The position numbers and the translations under genes were made by a program. Shown piece after piece: positions 24,089 through 36,707 of a stretch of 64,000 bases of DNA; the first letter of the stretch is position 1; every line of letters starts with the position of its first letter. The DNA lies in NCBI RefSeq assembly GCF_027887165.1, contig NC_077231.1:126001487-126065486 (forward strand), in the 5' to 3' direction. Below the pieces are notes generated by a model. That model was given only the letters and a program-made list of their open reading frames with translations. It ran no database searches and was not told where the DNA came from. The DNA comes from Monodelphis domestica. Lineage: Eukaryota; Chordata; Mammalia; Didelphimorphia; Didelphidae.

Positions 24089-24820
24089 CTATTTAAGATT
24101 TTTTGCATCTATATTCATTAGGGAGAATGGACTGTAGTTTTCTTTCTCTGTTTTTGACCTGCCTGGTTTTGGGATCAGTACCATGTTTGTGTCATTAAAG
24201 GAATATGGTAGAACTCTTTCTTTGCTTATTCTGTCAAATAGTTTGTATAATATTGGTATTAGTTGTTCTTTGAATGATTGATAGAATTCATTTGTGAATC
24301 CATCTGGTCCTGGGGATTTTTTCTTAGGGAGTTTTTTGAAGGCTTGTTCAATTTCTTTTTTTGATATGGGGTTGTTTAGGTATTCTATGTCTTTCTCTGT
24401 TAATCTAGGCAATTTGTATTTGTTTTAAATATTCATACATATGACCAAGATTGTCATATTTATTGCCATATAAGTGGGCATAATAGTTTTTAATGATTGC
24501 CTTAATTTCCTCTTCATTAGAGGTGAGGTCTCCCTTTTCATCTTGGATACTGTCAATTTGGTTTTCTTCTTTCCTGTTTTACTTAGACTGACCAGTACTT
24601 TGTCTATTTTATGTGTTTTTTTTTCAAAGTACTAGCTTCTAGTTTTATTTATTAAATCAATAGTTCTTTGACTTTCAATTTTACTAATTTCTCCTTTGAT
24701 TTTTAGGATCTCTAATTTAGTTTTCATCTGAGGATTTTTAATTTGTTCACTTTCTATTTTATTAATTTGCAAGCCCAATTCATTGACCTCTGCCCTCCCT
24801 AATTTGTTAATATATGAATT
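24089..24820 (-). pseudogene. L1 ORF2 reverse-transcriptase start
   Basis: '[19 protein letters not shown]' and '[19 protein letters not shown]' on minus at 24089-24412 are the L1 RT fingers. Upstream is a second open piece at 24632-24823 ('NELGLQINKIESEQIKNPQM'). The catalytic F-A-D-D region is absent because of the internal deletion. Confidence 0.85.
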
Positions 24821-25270
24821 CAAGGATATAAATTCCCCCCTGAGTACTTCTTCGGCTGTATCCCATAGATTTTGAAAGGATGTCTCATCATTGTCATTTT
24901 CTTCAATTAAATTATTAATTGTTTCTATGATTTGTCTTTGTTCTTTGACTAACCCGTTTTGGAGAATTGTATTGTTTAATTTCCAATTAATTTTTTATTT
25001 GCCTCTCCATGTACCCTTACTAATTATTATTTTCATTGCATTGTGATCTGAGAAGGTTGCATTTATTATTTCTGCTCTTTTGCACTAGTTTGCAATATTT
25101 TTATGCCCTAATACATGGTCAATCTTTGTGAATGTACCATGTACTGCTGAAAAGAAGGTGTATTCCTTTTTTTCTCTACTTATTTTTCTCCACATCTATT
25201 AAATCTAAATTTTCTAAGATTTCATTCACTTTCCTCACCTCTTTCTTATTTATTTTTTTGTTTGATTTAT

Positions 25271-25501
25271 CTAGTTATGATAGGGAAGGTTCAGGTCTCT
25301 CACTATTATAGTTTTTCTATCTATTTCATCCTTGAGCTCCACTAATTTCTCCATTAGAAATTTGGATGCTATGCCATTTGGTGCATACATATTGAGTACT
25401 GATATTTCCTCATCATCTATACTGCCTTTTATCAGGATGTAATTACCTTCCCTGTCTCTTTTGACTAGATCTATTTTTACTTTGGCTTTGTCAGATATCA
25501 T
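25271..25501 (-). pseudogene. L1 ORF2 endonuclease fragment
   Basis: 'LVKRDREGNYILIKGSID' and 'ISVLNMYAPNG', typical of the L1 APE-type endonuclease ('LVNMYAPN'). 'VRDLNLPY' stands where G-D-F-N-T is expected. Confidence 0.85.
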
Positions 25502-25708
25502 TATTGCAACTCCTGCCTTCTTTTTCTCAGTTGGTACCCAATAGATTTGGCTTTATCCTCTTACTTTTACCCTATGTGTGTCTACCTTCCTCATGTATGT
25601 TTCTTGTAGACAAGATATGGTAGGGTTTTGGTTTCTAATCCACTCTGCTATTTGCTTGAGTTTTATGGGTGAGTTCATTCCATTCACATTCAGAGTTATG
25701 TTTACTAG

Positions 25709-26583
25709 TGTGAATCTTAAATTTTCTCAGACTCTACCTTGGAACATTATCTTAATGTTATGGTTAAGGTTATTTTCCATTTAAACAATGGAGGTACTTG
25801 ATCAGGAATGTATTGGGAACTCCACCCATACTTAGGCATACTTTAGGGGAAGATAAAGTTGTAAACTCCTTACTGAAGAATGAAAAAGTACTTAACCCAT
25901 ACTTATAATGAGGCAAAAGCCCTTAAGCTAGTTCTATTTTTAGATCTAATACAAAAGTACCTATGAAGGTCAAATTAATCACTAAAAGGTTAGGCAACTT
26001 GCAAGGGGCAAGCTTAACAAAGAAGTGTGAAGTACTCAGAAGATATAATCTACCCAGAGAAGGTGAGAACTAAAAACTAAGAATGGGCTGTCCTAGGAAA
26101 AGTGTCTACTGTGATTGGTAGACATGACAATTTAGGGGAGGTGACACAAGAGAAATTTCTCTTTAAAAATATTTGTCTGAACCAGTTCAAGGTAGTTCGA
26201 TTTAATTCAGCTTTGGAAGCTGAATTGGAGGTCAGGAGTCAGAGGAGGCTGCTGGGTCTCTGGAAACTAGAGTTTTGCTTGGAAAGATCTTGTGGTGAGT
26301 GATTAAAGACTGACTTAGTTTCTCTCTTAAAGAGAAAAGGCCTAGGCCATTGGCCTAGACCCTAGTCTTTTCCTACTATTTCCTCTTACTCTGTCTCTTT
26401 CCCTTTCCTTAATTCCTTGATTTGTATTAATTAAAATCTCCATAAAACCCAGCTGACTTGGGTATTTCATATTTGGGAATTTTTCCCATGGTGACCACTT
26501 ATTTTTTATTTATTTCAAGACACTAAAATTATCTTTACAGTTTGGGCAATTCAAAGTCTTGAACCCATATTTTCGCAGTCACA
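25709..26583 (+). mobile_element. Solo LTR (family 2) inside L1 #1
   Basis: 875 bp, TGTGAATCTT to GCAGTCACA, with an exact 4-bp duplication CTAG at 25705-25708 and 26584-26587. Same family as 10261-11179. A palindromic CTAGGCC-ATT-GGCCTAG lies at 26342-26358. A TGGTGACCAC motif lies about 95 bp before its 3' end. Fossil, with no internal genes. Confidence 0.88.
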
Positions 26584-27070
26584 CTAGCCATGTATTTCCC
26601 AGCATTTTGATTTCCTCTCCTAGTCCTGGCTTTTTTTCTTTCACTATTTCCTTCTAAACCAGTGTTTTTTTTTTAATCAGTCCCCCTAATTCCCACCCTT
26701 ATTTTACTTCCCTTTCTACCCTCCCTCCCTTCTTATTCCCCTCTTATTTTCTTTACAGTCTTTTTAAACTACCACCCACCTTGCCCTCCCTTTTATTGCT
26801 TCCATCCCCACCAGTCTGTTTGTTACACTTGTACTTCCTTTTAGGGAGCAAATCAATTCTCTGCCCCAATGTATTTGATTATTCTTCCCTCTTCAAGTCA
26901 ATTTCAATGCATGCAAGAATTGAGTATTTCCTATCTCTAACCTCTTTAGCCTTCCAGTGTATTGATGTTCTCCCCCTCCACCATGTGCTTCTTTGTGATA
27001 TATGTGGTATAAATTTATCCCATTTTCTTTTCCCATTTCTCTTAGTATTAACCTCTTTTTAACTCTAGTT

Positions 27071-27094
27071 ATACACACACACATATATTTATGC

Positions 27095-27140
<46 letters not shown>
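27071..27140. repeat. (CA)n and (TA)n microsatellite
   Basis: Located in the L1 #1 inter-ORF region. A shorter CA tract is at the equivalent place in L1 #2 (22808-22830). Confidence 0.95.
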
Positions 27141-27182
27141 TTATGTCTTGGCATTTCATCCTATATAATTTGTCACTGTTCC

Positions 27183-27359
27183 CTCTTACTAAAATTCTTC
27201 TAGCTACCCAGGTGATAATACCAATTTTTAAGTTACTCTTACTAAAAATTCTTCTAGCTACCCAGGTGATAATACCAATTTTTAAGTTACCAATATCCTC
27301 TTACTAAAATTCTTCTAGCTACCCAGGTGATAATACCAATTTTTAAGTTACCAATATCC
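27183..27359. repeat. Tandem triplication, 53- to 62-bp unit
   Basis: Three near-identical units begin at 27183, 27236 and 27298, each with 'ttctagctacccaggtgata'. L1 #2 has a single unit at the matching place (about 22870-22930), so the triplication is secondary. Confidence 0.93.
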
Positions 27360-27589
27360 TCTTTTCTTGTAGGGATATATATCATTTTAATTTACTGGGT
27401 CCCTTAAATTTTTTTTTGTTATTTTGTTTTGTTTTTTCTTTTTCCCCCCTTTCTTAATTACCTTTTGATGATTCTCTTGAGTTCTGTGGGCATCAAATTT
27501 TCTGTTCAGGTCTGGTCTTTTCTTTATGAATGCTTGGAATTCTTCTATTTTATTAATAACCATACTTTCTCCTGTAAGAATATAGTCAG

Positions 27590-27797
27590 GGGGCAGCTGG
27601 GTAGCTCAGTGAATTGAGAGCCAGTCCTAGAGACAGGAGGTCCTAAGTTCAAGTCTGGCTTCAGATACTTTCCAGCTGTGTGACCCTGGGAAAGTCACTT
27701 GGTCCCCATTGCCTAGCTCTTACCACTCTTCTGCCTTAGAATCAATACACAGTATTGATTCTAAGATGGAAGTAAGGGCTTAAATTTTTTTTAAAAA
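27590..27797 (+). repeat. MAR1-like SINE inserted in L1 #1
   Basis: tRNA-like head 'gggggcagctgggtagctc', full family body and an A-rich end. L1 #2 lacks it at the matching place ('gaatatagtcagttttgctg' near 29505). The flanking duplication has decayed. Confidence 0.92.
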
Positions 27798-27865
27798 GCA
27801 TAAAGTAAGTTTTGCTGGGTAGTTGATTCTTGGTTGTAGTCCTAGTTCCCTTGCATTCTGGAATA

Positions 27866-28078
27866 TCAGATTCCATGCTTTTTGTCCTTCAGTTTAGATG
27901 CAGCCAGATGCTGTGTTATCCTCACTGTAGTTCCATGGTATCTGAATGACTTCTTCTCAGCAGCTTGTAATATTTTTTCCTTGGTGTGGTAGTTCTTGAA
28001 TTTGGCTACAACATTCCTGGGTGTTGTCAGTTGGGGATTAAGTACATGAGGTGATCTGTGGATACTTTCAATCTGCAC
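27866..28078 (-). pseudogene. L1 ORF1 C-terminal part
   Basis: Frame with 'TTPRNVVAKFKNYHTKEKIL' and 'QAAEKKSFRYHGTTVRITQH', the RNA-binding and C-terminal domain of L1 ORF1p. The matching region of L1 #2 is near 29600-29760. Confidence 0.9.
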
Positions 28079-29437
28079 TTTTCCCTCTTGTTCTAGAATG
28101 GTGGGGCACTTTTCTTGGATAGTTTCCTGTAGGATGGTGTCCAGGCTTTTTTATTTTGTCACAGTAGACCAATAATTCTTAAGTTGTCTCTCCTGGAACA
28201 ATTTTCTAAATCTTCTGTTTTGTGAATGAGGTGTTTCATATTTTCCTCAATTTTTTCATTCTTTTGATTTTGTTTGATAGTGTCCTGCTGCCTTGTGAAG
28301 TCACTTGCTTCTAATTGTTGTATTTTGGCATTTAAAGACTAACTTTCATCCCTGGCTTTTTGGTCATCCTTCTCCTTCTGGTCTGATTTTCTTTGGACGT
28401 CATCTTTCATTTTCTTTGCCTCATCTTTCATCTCCTTTGCCTCATTTTCAAGCTGATTAATTTTGGCTTTGAAGACACTGTTTTTTCATTTTAATTCAAG
28501 TGCCGCTATTTCCAGATGACTTATCTTGCTTTTTAAGGTTTTTTTTCCCAGTTGTCTTCACCCTCTCTTAATTGTTTTTAGAATTGTATTTTGAGTTCTT
28601 CCAAAGGCTGTGTCCAATTCACTGGAGTTTCTGTGTTTTTTCTTGGTGTTCTTTGATCTTCCTCTGTTATATTTTCCCTTTGTTCATTGCCTGGATAGAA
28701 ACTGTCAATTGTAATTTCTTTTTTTCTTTTTATGTTGTTTGCTCATATTTTCCCCCTTCTTATCCCCCTGTAATTGACTGTAGTCTTGCTCCTCTCATCG
28801 TGTGCTGGATCTGTGGGTTTGGGCTTTTCTGTCAACCTTCACTCTTGTAGTTTAGCAAGGCTCTCAGAGCAGTCTGTAGGGGAGGGGTTTTGGAGCTTGA
28901 GCTTCCCTGCCCTCTGAAGGCTTGATAATATTAAGCCCAGCAGAACTGAACTTGCAGAGCTAGATGTGCCCTGAGACCAACACCTCAGGAAGGGGGCGGG
29001 AGGGGGGAGCGGGCAATATAGAGTGTCTCAACTGGGATTGGGTTTCCTTCTTTGAGGTTTTCCTCCAGTTGCCTCCCCACAGCCTGTGATCAAGGTCCTG
29101 AGCCTGGCACAACTTTTCCCGCAAGGTACTCCTTCTAGACTAGCACCCTTGCCTGCCCAGAAATTCCAGCCACTGCTGGAGGCTCAGTACTGTAGGTGGG
29201 GGAGGGGTCCTGGGACCTTCCTTCTTCCTTCCTCTTAAACCCAAGTGTTCTCAAATTCAGGATTTTGGGGGGTGTACCTTTTAGGTTGAGTCCAGCAGGA
29301 GGGTTCCTTAGCTCTGTCCTTTTGTTAGATTTGGTTTTCAGTCACCTATGAGCATTTCGTTTTTAATTGGTGAGGAAGGGTTTTCAGTGGTCTGAACTTT
29401 TGCTGCCCCTATGCCACCATCTTGACTCCACCTCCCC

Positions 29438-31291
29438 AGATACTTTCTTCATGAATGCTTGGAAATCTTCTATTTTATTAAATCACCATACTTTCCCCTA
29501 GAAGAATATAGTCAGTTTTGCTGGTTGTAAACTCAGTTCCCTTGCTTTCTGGAATCATATTCCAAGCTTTGTGATCCTTCAGTGTGGATGCAGCCAGGTT
29601 CTGTGTTATCCTAACTATGGTTCCATGTTTTCTGAATGGTTTCTTCTTACCAGCTTATAGTATCTTTTGCTTGGTCTGGTAGTTCTTGAATTTGGCTATA
29701 ACATTCCTGGGTGTTGTCAATTGGGGATTAAATGCAGGAGGTGATCTTTGGATTTTTTCAGTCTCCACTTTTCTCTCTTGTTCAAGAATGTCAGGGCAGT
29801 TTTCTTACATAATTTCCTGTAGAATGATGTCCAGGATTTTTCTTTTGTCATGATTTTCTGGCAGTCCAATAATTCTCAAATGGTCTCTTCTGGATCTATA
29901 TTCCAGGTTTATATTTTTATTAATGATCTGTTTCATATTTACCTCAAAATTTTCACTCTTTTGATTTTGTTTTATATACTTTTGCTACCTTATGAAGTCA
30001 TTTGCTTCTAGTTGTTGGATTCTAATTTTCAAAGAGTGAATTCCATCCCTGAATTTTTTATTATCCTTCTCCTTCTGGTCTGTTTTTCTTTGTAGGTCAT
30101 CTTACAGTTTCTTTGACTCATTTTCAAGCTGGCCAATTCTGGCTTTCAAGACACTATTTTCTTGTTTTAGTTCATGTGCCTCTGTTTCCAGATGACATAT
30201 TTTGCTTTTTAAGTTCTTTTCCCACTTGTCTTCAGCCTTTCTTAATTGTTTTTTCTATTATGTTTTGAGTTCTTCCAAAGTCTGAGACCAATTCACTGGA
30301 GTTTCTGCATTTTTGCTTGGTGTTCCTTGGTCCTCTTCTATTCCATTTGCTCTTTGTTCATTACCTGGGTAGAAGTTGATGACTATAATTTCTTTTCTCT
30401 TTTTCTGTTGTTTACTCATATTTTTTCCTTCTTTTCCCCCTGTCATTGGCTGTAATCTTGCTTCTCTGATTATTTGCTGGATCTGTGGGTTTGGGCTATT
30501 CTCTCCTGAAGGGGCTTCTTCTCTGCTCTGCTGATTGACTAGATTAGACTAGATAGATTGACTAGACTCCTGAGGTCAGATTTTCCCCAGCTGCCATCAG
30601 AAGCTGAAGGTGAAGGTGAAGGTTTGGAGGCTGAATGGAGCTTTGCTTCCCACTCTGTTATCAAAGTACTCTATTGCATTTGCAGCCCTGGGATCTGAGT
30701 TGGCAGGATTCTTAAGGCAGCTCTCAGCTCACTCTGTGGGGGAACTATGTTGGAGACTGAGCTTCCTTGCCCTCTGAAAGCTTCTTATCTGCCCTGTTGA
30801 TAGACTAGATTAAGCCATGGTGGAGCTGATCTGATGAGCTTGATGTCCCCTGAGGCCAAAACCTTGAGAAGAAGAAGAGGCCCAAGATGGAGAGTGGTGG
30901 TTGCAACTAGGCTGTCCTCCTATCCACACCTCTCCTCCAGCTGCCTCCCTGATGACTGTGGTTAGATCCCTGAGCCTGGAATAGCTATGGTATCAAGGCT
31001 CCCTCTGGGCTATAGCCCTTGCCCTGAGATTCCAGGGACCAGTAGAGTCTCAGCACAGTAGGTGTGGGAGGGGTCCTGGGACCTTCTTTCTTCATTTTCC
31101 TTAAACCCAAGAATTCAGCCTTCTTTGTGTACCTTTTAAGTTGAATCAAGCAGTAGGGTCCCCTGGTTCTGTCCTGTTGTTTTTTGGTTTTCTGTCTTCT
31201 TGAAGCACTTTGTTTTTGATTGGTGTGGGTTTTCACATAGGTATGAACTTTTGCTGCTTCTAAGTGGCCATATTGACTCTGCCCCACCCCT
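29438..31291 (-). mobile_element. L1 #2, 5' piece
   Basis: Same layout as the 5' part of L1 #1: ORF1 remains 29450-30330, then 5' UTR to its L1 leader start at 31246-31291 (on minus 'GGCAGAGTCAATATGGCCAC'). Starts at 'agatactttcttcatgaatg', the direct continuation of the text that stops at 23077. Broken. Confidence 0.85.
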
Positions 31292-31309
31292 GACTTTTTA
31301 GCTTCCTTC

Positions 31310-31445
31310 TGTGTGTTGTTTTTCCCCACTAGATTATAGGTTTCTGGAGAACAAGGATTTTTTAAAAAATATGCCCAGGGCTCATCATTGTGAATTTTAC
31401 ATTTTCTACACCTTGCTTAGTCTTAGAAATTTAGCAACCAAAGAA
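31310..31445 (+). repeat. L2 3' end, first part
   Basis: 'actagattataggtttctgg' and 'gagaacaaggat', the L2 3' signature. It continues after the solo LTR with 'gcaggtgcatagtagtagtt' and 'taataaatgttt' (32060-32105). Confidence 0.65.
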
Positions 31446-32053
31446 TGTATACACCCCCCCCACACACACTTAAGGATTAACTGTGAGGAGGATGGCCTCT
31501 GACCACATGTGCTAGCACGAGACAAATCAGAAACAACTGACAGACCCCCTGGGATGTCATAAGTCAAACTTAAGCTACCATTGGTACATGTGAGACACAG
31601 GGAGTGATGTGAAGAACAGTCTATATATTTTGCATCATTTCCTCTCTCCATGTCTCTTGCAGAGAGGTTGGGCTCTTGCACCATTGGGAGCTCATGGTGG
31701 CATCCTTAGCATGCTTGGTGAGTGGTTTAAGCTGATTCCTTTTTTCCTTTACCTCTTAAAATGCTATCCTCCTAGGAGGCCCCTCATCTTGGAGAAGGCC
31801 TAGTGTTTAGAAGCTGAGCTAGATTGAGAAGGCCCCTTGGCCAAGACCTCTGAACTCCTGCTTGGCTCAGCCTGGGCTGGAACAGTTTAAATTCTCTTTT
31901 TTCTCTCTCTTCTTCTTAATTTCTTCCCTCTATTATAATTAAACCACCATAAAATCCCCATACTGACTTGAATATTTTATTGGAATTAAATTAATCCCTG
32001 GTGACCACTAGTATAATATATTCAGTCAATAACCCCTAACTTTAACCCTTACA
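31446..32053 (+). mobile_element. Solo LTR, about 608 bp
   Basis: TGTATACACC to CCCTTACA, inserted in an L2 3' end. It has a TATA-like 'tctatatattttgc' near 31620, an AATTAAA near 31938 and a 'cctggtgaccact' motif near its end. A 'ccttggccaagacc' palindrome lies upstream of the poly(A) signal. No clear target duplication. Fossil. Confidence 0.7.
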
Positions 32054-32110
32054 CTATAGTTGCAGGTGCATAGTAGTAGTTTAATAAATGTTTAAATGTT
32101 GACCAAAATT
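32054..32110 (+). repeat. L2 3' end, second part
   Basis: Continuation of 31310-31445 with the AATAAATG-type tail. Confidence 0.55.
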
Positions 32111-32269
32111 ACCAAATGATTTGTTCATATTAGATGATAATGAAATTCATTTGAAGGATTGATAAGGCTAGAATTTCAAGGGATATACTGGGAGTAGGAA
32201 GAAGTGGAACTGAAGGATATTTAACAAGCAATTTTGATAGCAATGATCATAAAAACTATTTGTCTTTGA

Positions 32270-33260
32270 AACAGAAATGGACAAAGAGATTAATGAAACA
32301 GATTAGGTAAATAATACCCAGTATATGATGGCCAATATTTCAGAAATTCAAGAACCCCAAATGGGAAAACTGGAAAGTCATTTGGCAGAAAATAGGAGTA
32401 GACCAGTTACTTATATAATATAAGAAGTTACAAATTGATAAATGACCCAAGTGTGACAATAACACCATAAAAAACAAGTGAACAGAAGGAAGTGCCTTTC
32501 AGATTTATGATCAGTGAGGACTCTTAACCAAATAAAGTACCAAGATCTCAATAGTCAAATTTGACAATTCTGAGTAGATAGAATTAAAATCTTTCATATA
32601 AGCAATATAGCCAGAATAAAAACAGAAACATTCACTGGAAAACTTTTTTCATTGTAACTAATAAAAGTCTGAAATTCAAGATATGACATGAATTGATACA
32701 CATTTTTAAGACTCAGAGCCATTCCTCAATACATAAGTGATATAATTATATGAAGTTCTCAAAAAGGAACTGCAAGTATAAATAAACACAAAATGCTCCC
32801 AAAGCACTAATATAAGAAATGCAGATTAAAACAATTCTGAGGTGTCATTTCACTCCTATGAAATTGACAAAGATAATAAAAGATAAAAATGGTCAGTACT
32901 GAATGAGGGATTGGTGAAAATGTACACTAACGTGGAACTATAAGTTTGTCCAATTATTCTGGAAAAAAAATGGAATTATTCAACTAAATGCAAGCAACAC
33001 TCATTAAGCACTTATATTCAAGAAATTTTACTAAGTACAGAAGATATAAAGACAAACAGCTAATAGTTCCTCAAGAAGCACAGATATTACTGGGTGTGAG
33101 TGGAGGGATAAAATATGTGTAGTAGAAAATAAATACAAAGTATATGTAAAAATCTTTGATACAGCAATACCACTAATAGAAAAATCAAGGGGACCAAAAA
33201 GAGAAAGTTCCTAAATTTAGGTAAGGAAACATTCATGATTTTGTGGTAGTAAAAATAAAT
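32270..33260 (+). repeat. L1 relic, ORF2 3' part
   Basis: Plus-strand L1 with landmarks 'agaaatgcagattaaaacaa', 'ttctgaggtgtcatttcact' and 'ccaattattctggaaaaaaa', the coding text just before and in the C-terminal Cys-rich region. Interrupted near 32985-33100 by an L2-like antisense 3' end ('cattaagcacttatattcaa'). Confidence 0.7.
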
Positions 33261-36200
33261 TAAATTCACCAAATAAAACAAAACCCAAAACCAACCTAAA
33301 AATAAAATGGGGGTCCACTGGGCAATGTGTGACCAAATTGAAGTATATGAATATTTAACATTTGAGCATGATTGTAACCTCAGGCTTAAGACATAATATG
33401 GATGTGGATCAGCATCTTTTTAAAACCATAGCTCATGAGCCCCCACTAACATATTTCTTATGTCAATCAACTTGTCAACAAGCAACCAGAGGGTACATTA
33501 GTATTATTTCAAAACAAAAGTAGTTTAAACAACATAGTAACATAAGAGATAAGAAATACATCCCATATATATATATATATATATATACACAAAGGTACAC
33601 TCCTCATAAATTACCACACATCAGTGTGGTAGTAGTGCACAACTAGCGCAACATGTATTACACATCACATGTATAGGGAATTCACTTCAGGTGGCACAAA
33701 TATAAAGAACACATATGGCCATGGGGCATTGTGAAAGATCACACTGTCTGGGGTCAGGCCCATAGTAGAAGAAATTGAATCAAATCAAGCAGATGACAGG
33801 GGAAAAAGACCCCTTTGTTAAATACAAAAAATCACTCTTTTAGGACATGACAAGTGCAGTTCCCCATATTCCTACTACAAGGACCTAAATGAAATAACAA
33901 TAAAAGCCCATATTGTAATAAATAGTCCATCAGGTCCAAAGGACTATCTCTTCTTAATGATGAGCTATTTAAGATTAACCAAAAAGCAAACTTTAGTGTA
34001 TTTAGGCAATCCCTGTTCTAGTACTCCATACATGTTACATGTAAAGCTACACATGCATGTTAAATCTCTAATGCCACAAGGTCTAGTCAGTCTCTTGGGG
34101 CCCAAAGTCTGAGTAGAATGAGTGATGCCCAAGACATTCTTCCCCTTGGTCTTAGTGTCTCTATAACCCTGTGATGATCACAATCAATTTTTTAAAATAA
34201 AAAGCTGATTACTAAAATACCAATTCATAGGATGCCTCTCTAATCATTTATAAAATTGCATCTGTAAGCAGAAGGTATGAGTTTATAATGTTCTTGGTTG
34301 TAATTTATCCTTTAGTCTTAGATATTTTTCTTCTTTTGCATCATCATCCATTTTATTCTCCCCAATCTCTTTGCTACTACATCTCCCTCATAAAGAAATC
34401 CACGCCTGAGCAAATTAAACTACATTTCTGGCTCAGAGTGTAGTGATCTCCAACTTCCTCTGGGAGTCCCATTGCATACTCATAACATTTATCATGGAGC
34501 TGGAAGAAGAGATGATTGGATATCTACAATCTTCCTCAACCTCTCCAGAGTTTACTATCCCTTCATCTATTGCCAAACCATTCTTGGCTTTCAGGGAGAT
34601 GATTTCCCAAAAGCATCCAGGGGGAAAGGTAAACTTGAAATTGAGGGAAATATTCTTCCTTTATCTTTGGAATTAATTGTCTATACCTGGTGTTTTAAAT
34701 ATCAGGTCACAGCTCCTAGCAATACTGGAGTGGGGACCAAAACATGTTCCTGCAGTTATACACGCATTGCAGTGAGCAATAGTACCTCTTCACCATTACC
34801 ACCCATCCTTTCTGTCCTATAATTGACATTATGACACAGCAAAACTGGAAAAGCACTCCTCTTAGTAAACAGGCAAATATGACCTCTGAAAGGAAATCAG
34901 TTAATTTGGCAACTAAAAGGAGCCAGTAAAATGAAGCTGATAAGTAATGAATGAATGATACATTATAAAAAACACTTAGAAATGCATTTTAACACTCAGT
35001 GAGGTTCACTATCTGAATGTGATAAGCCAGGTTAAAGTGCTAAGTGATATAGGATTTAGCCCAATCCTATACAGTGCTGAGGAAGAAGTGTGTTCATTGA
35101 TCAAAGAAAATGACAGTGGAATGCTCCTAAGGAAGGAGTTTGTAAAGATAATTATATAATTCCGCTAAGGATGTATCTAGGAGTTGCTAAGGGAAGATAT
35201 GATCCACCCATACATGCAAGCAATTAGCTGCATCAGCAGAATTACAACACAGAATTCATGTCTTTTCTGAGGATGGAAATCTCAGCAATGCCCCTAGGGA
35301 TACATCACTCTGTGTGATAATACTAATGTGGGATGGTTTGGCAAACTAAGGGGCTTCTAATGAGTTTTTCTCATTCTAATGGGTGAGGTTGACCTAAGAA
35401 CAGTCAGCTAGCCCCCCCCCCCACACACACACACATACACACACAGACCCAGCAACTCTATCCTCACTATATATCAGGCTGATTGGTGACTCCAATAGCA
35501 ATATTAGTTCTGGTTGTCTTGCCACTTTGATCTGAATAGTGCTTTTTATCCCCGTATTATAGCTCCCCATCCAAACTTTCCATTTTCAGAGGTTTTTATG
35601 TCTAATTCACATAAAGTTGCCCAGGCAATAATTACCTATCTTTCCAAATTGAACATCATGATAAATGAGTATCAAATGGGTTTGGGGATTTTGGACTCAA
35701 CTCTCAACCTTGACAGTCTTTAAACTTCATAAAATCAGAATGCAAAAGGAAATAGATAAGGGAGGGGAGGCTTCTAATCCAAAGACCTCATCAAAATTTT
35801 CAGATTTTCCTAGTCAGAGTTCTAAAGATCTGGTCATGAATTTCCTTATTAACTCATGTTTTAATAACCAGATCCATATCTTCCATATAAAGTCTCCTGA
35901 CACCTTGGGTTTTTAGGACCAGGGTCACCAAAGAGAAGCAGGATAAGACAAACAAAAATAGCACTTTAGAAGGTTCCCAGTGCCCCCTATAAATGCTCTC
36001 CTAAAGATCTAAGGAGAGTACCAGATTGAGTACTGATTGGAAAATCTAGGGAAAAATTATAGTTCATCTTTTCAGCCACAAATAAAAAAACTGACCCATA
36101 GGCAAGTGACCAGGTCAGTTACTTTGGAAAAGGGTTGTGATGGAATCAGATGGCCCCTGAGATTAGAATCTGGCTAGGACAGCAGTACCTTTCCTCTGGC

Positions 36201-36353
36201 CCCAGATAAGATCACAGACTCAGCCCCTAAACTTAGTACAAGGGTTAGCAGACTAAACTATTGTTCTGACCATTCTGAGTCAGTAATCTAGTTTACGGAA
36301 GTTGTGGCCAGCAACTATATTGGAGCTCCTTTCAGGGGCAAGTCTATAGCTGT
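33261..36353. other. 3.1 kb with no recognised gene or repeat
   Basis: Contains a (TA)n tract at 33563-33589 and a C/CA tract at 35413-35446. The overlapping frames at 34443-34822 and 35514-35916 have no recognisable domain, signal peptide or splice logic. It may be unique DNA or very old retroelement sequence. Confidence 0.4.
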
Positions 36354-36357
36354 GTTA

Positions 36358-36707
36358 TGTAAAATTGAGATTTGAACTCTGGACTCCGTTCCCCAGGAGT
36401 CCTTGCTAGCTCCCAGAATGCCCTCTAATCTCATTGAATTCTCACCTGGGATGAGAGCAAAATTTTATTTAAAGGGTCTTCCCTGTAGGAGGGGGTCTCT
36501 TTACTTCCTGTTTCTACTGGCAAACAGATGTGCCTCATGATGTGAGTGGAATTTTGGGTGGGCCTTATGGCCCACCTGGCACATGCCTTTTCTTACTTGT
36601 ATATTCTTAAATCCTTAACTTTAATAAACCTCTAAAAATATAATACTCCTTGCAGAGAGAAACTAATTTCTACCTGCCTCAGTCTCCCCTAAATTTTAAT
36701 CTTTACA
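36358..36707 (+). repeat. 5' LTR of element C
   Basis: 350 bp. TATA-like 'ttttatttaaaggg' near 36462, an 8-bp stem hairpin at 36557-36576 and AATAAA near 36622 ('ctttaataaacctc'). Related to the LTRs of D, most clearly from the AATAAA signal onward. Confidence 0.88.

Larger units (their letters stand above)
23078..29437 (-). mobile_element. L1 #1, 5'-complete marsupial LINE-1 inserted in L1 #2
   Basis: The 3' end is a poly-T on plus at 23078. The 5' end (29395-29437) has the L1 leader start, on minus GGAGTCAAGATGGTGGCATA. Parts on minus: 5' UTR about 28850-29437, ORF1 about 27860-28600, ORF2 endonuclease about 25270-25700, reverse transcriptase about 24089-24820, ORF2 C-terminus 23400-23968, then 3' UTR. 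Between the reverse transcriptase and C-terminal parts, about 1 kb or more is missing near 23970. Later changes are the solo LTR 25709-26583, the SINE 27590-27797 and the triplication 27183-27359. No long open frame remains. Confidence 0.85.

Noticed and set aside
27183-27359. CRISPR-like direct repeats
   Set aside because: The units are contiguous with no spacers and lie in an L1 of a vertebrate genome.
34443-34822. Two overlapping frames of 77 and 116 codons
   Set aside because: No conserved motif, no hydrophobic or repeat pattern and no splice sites that join them to anything.
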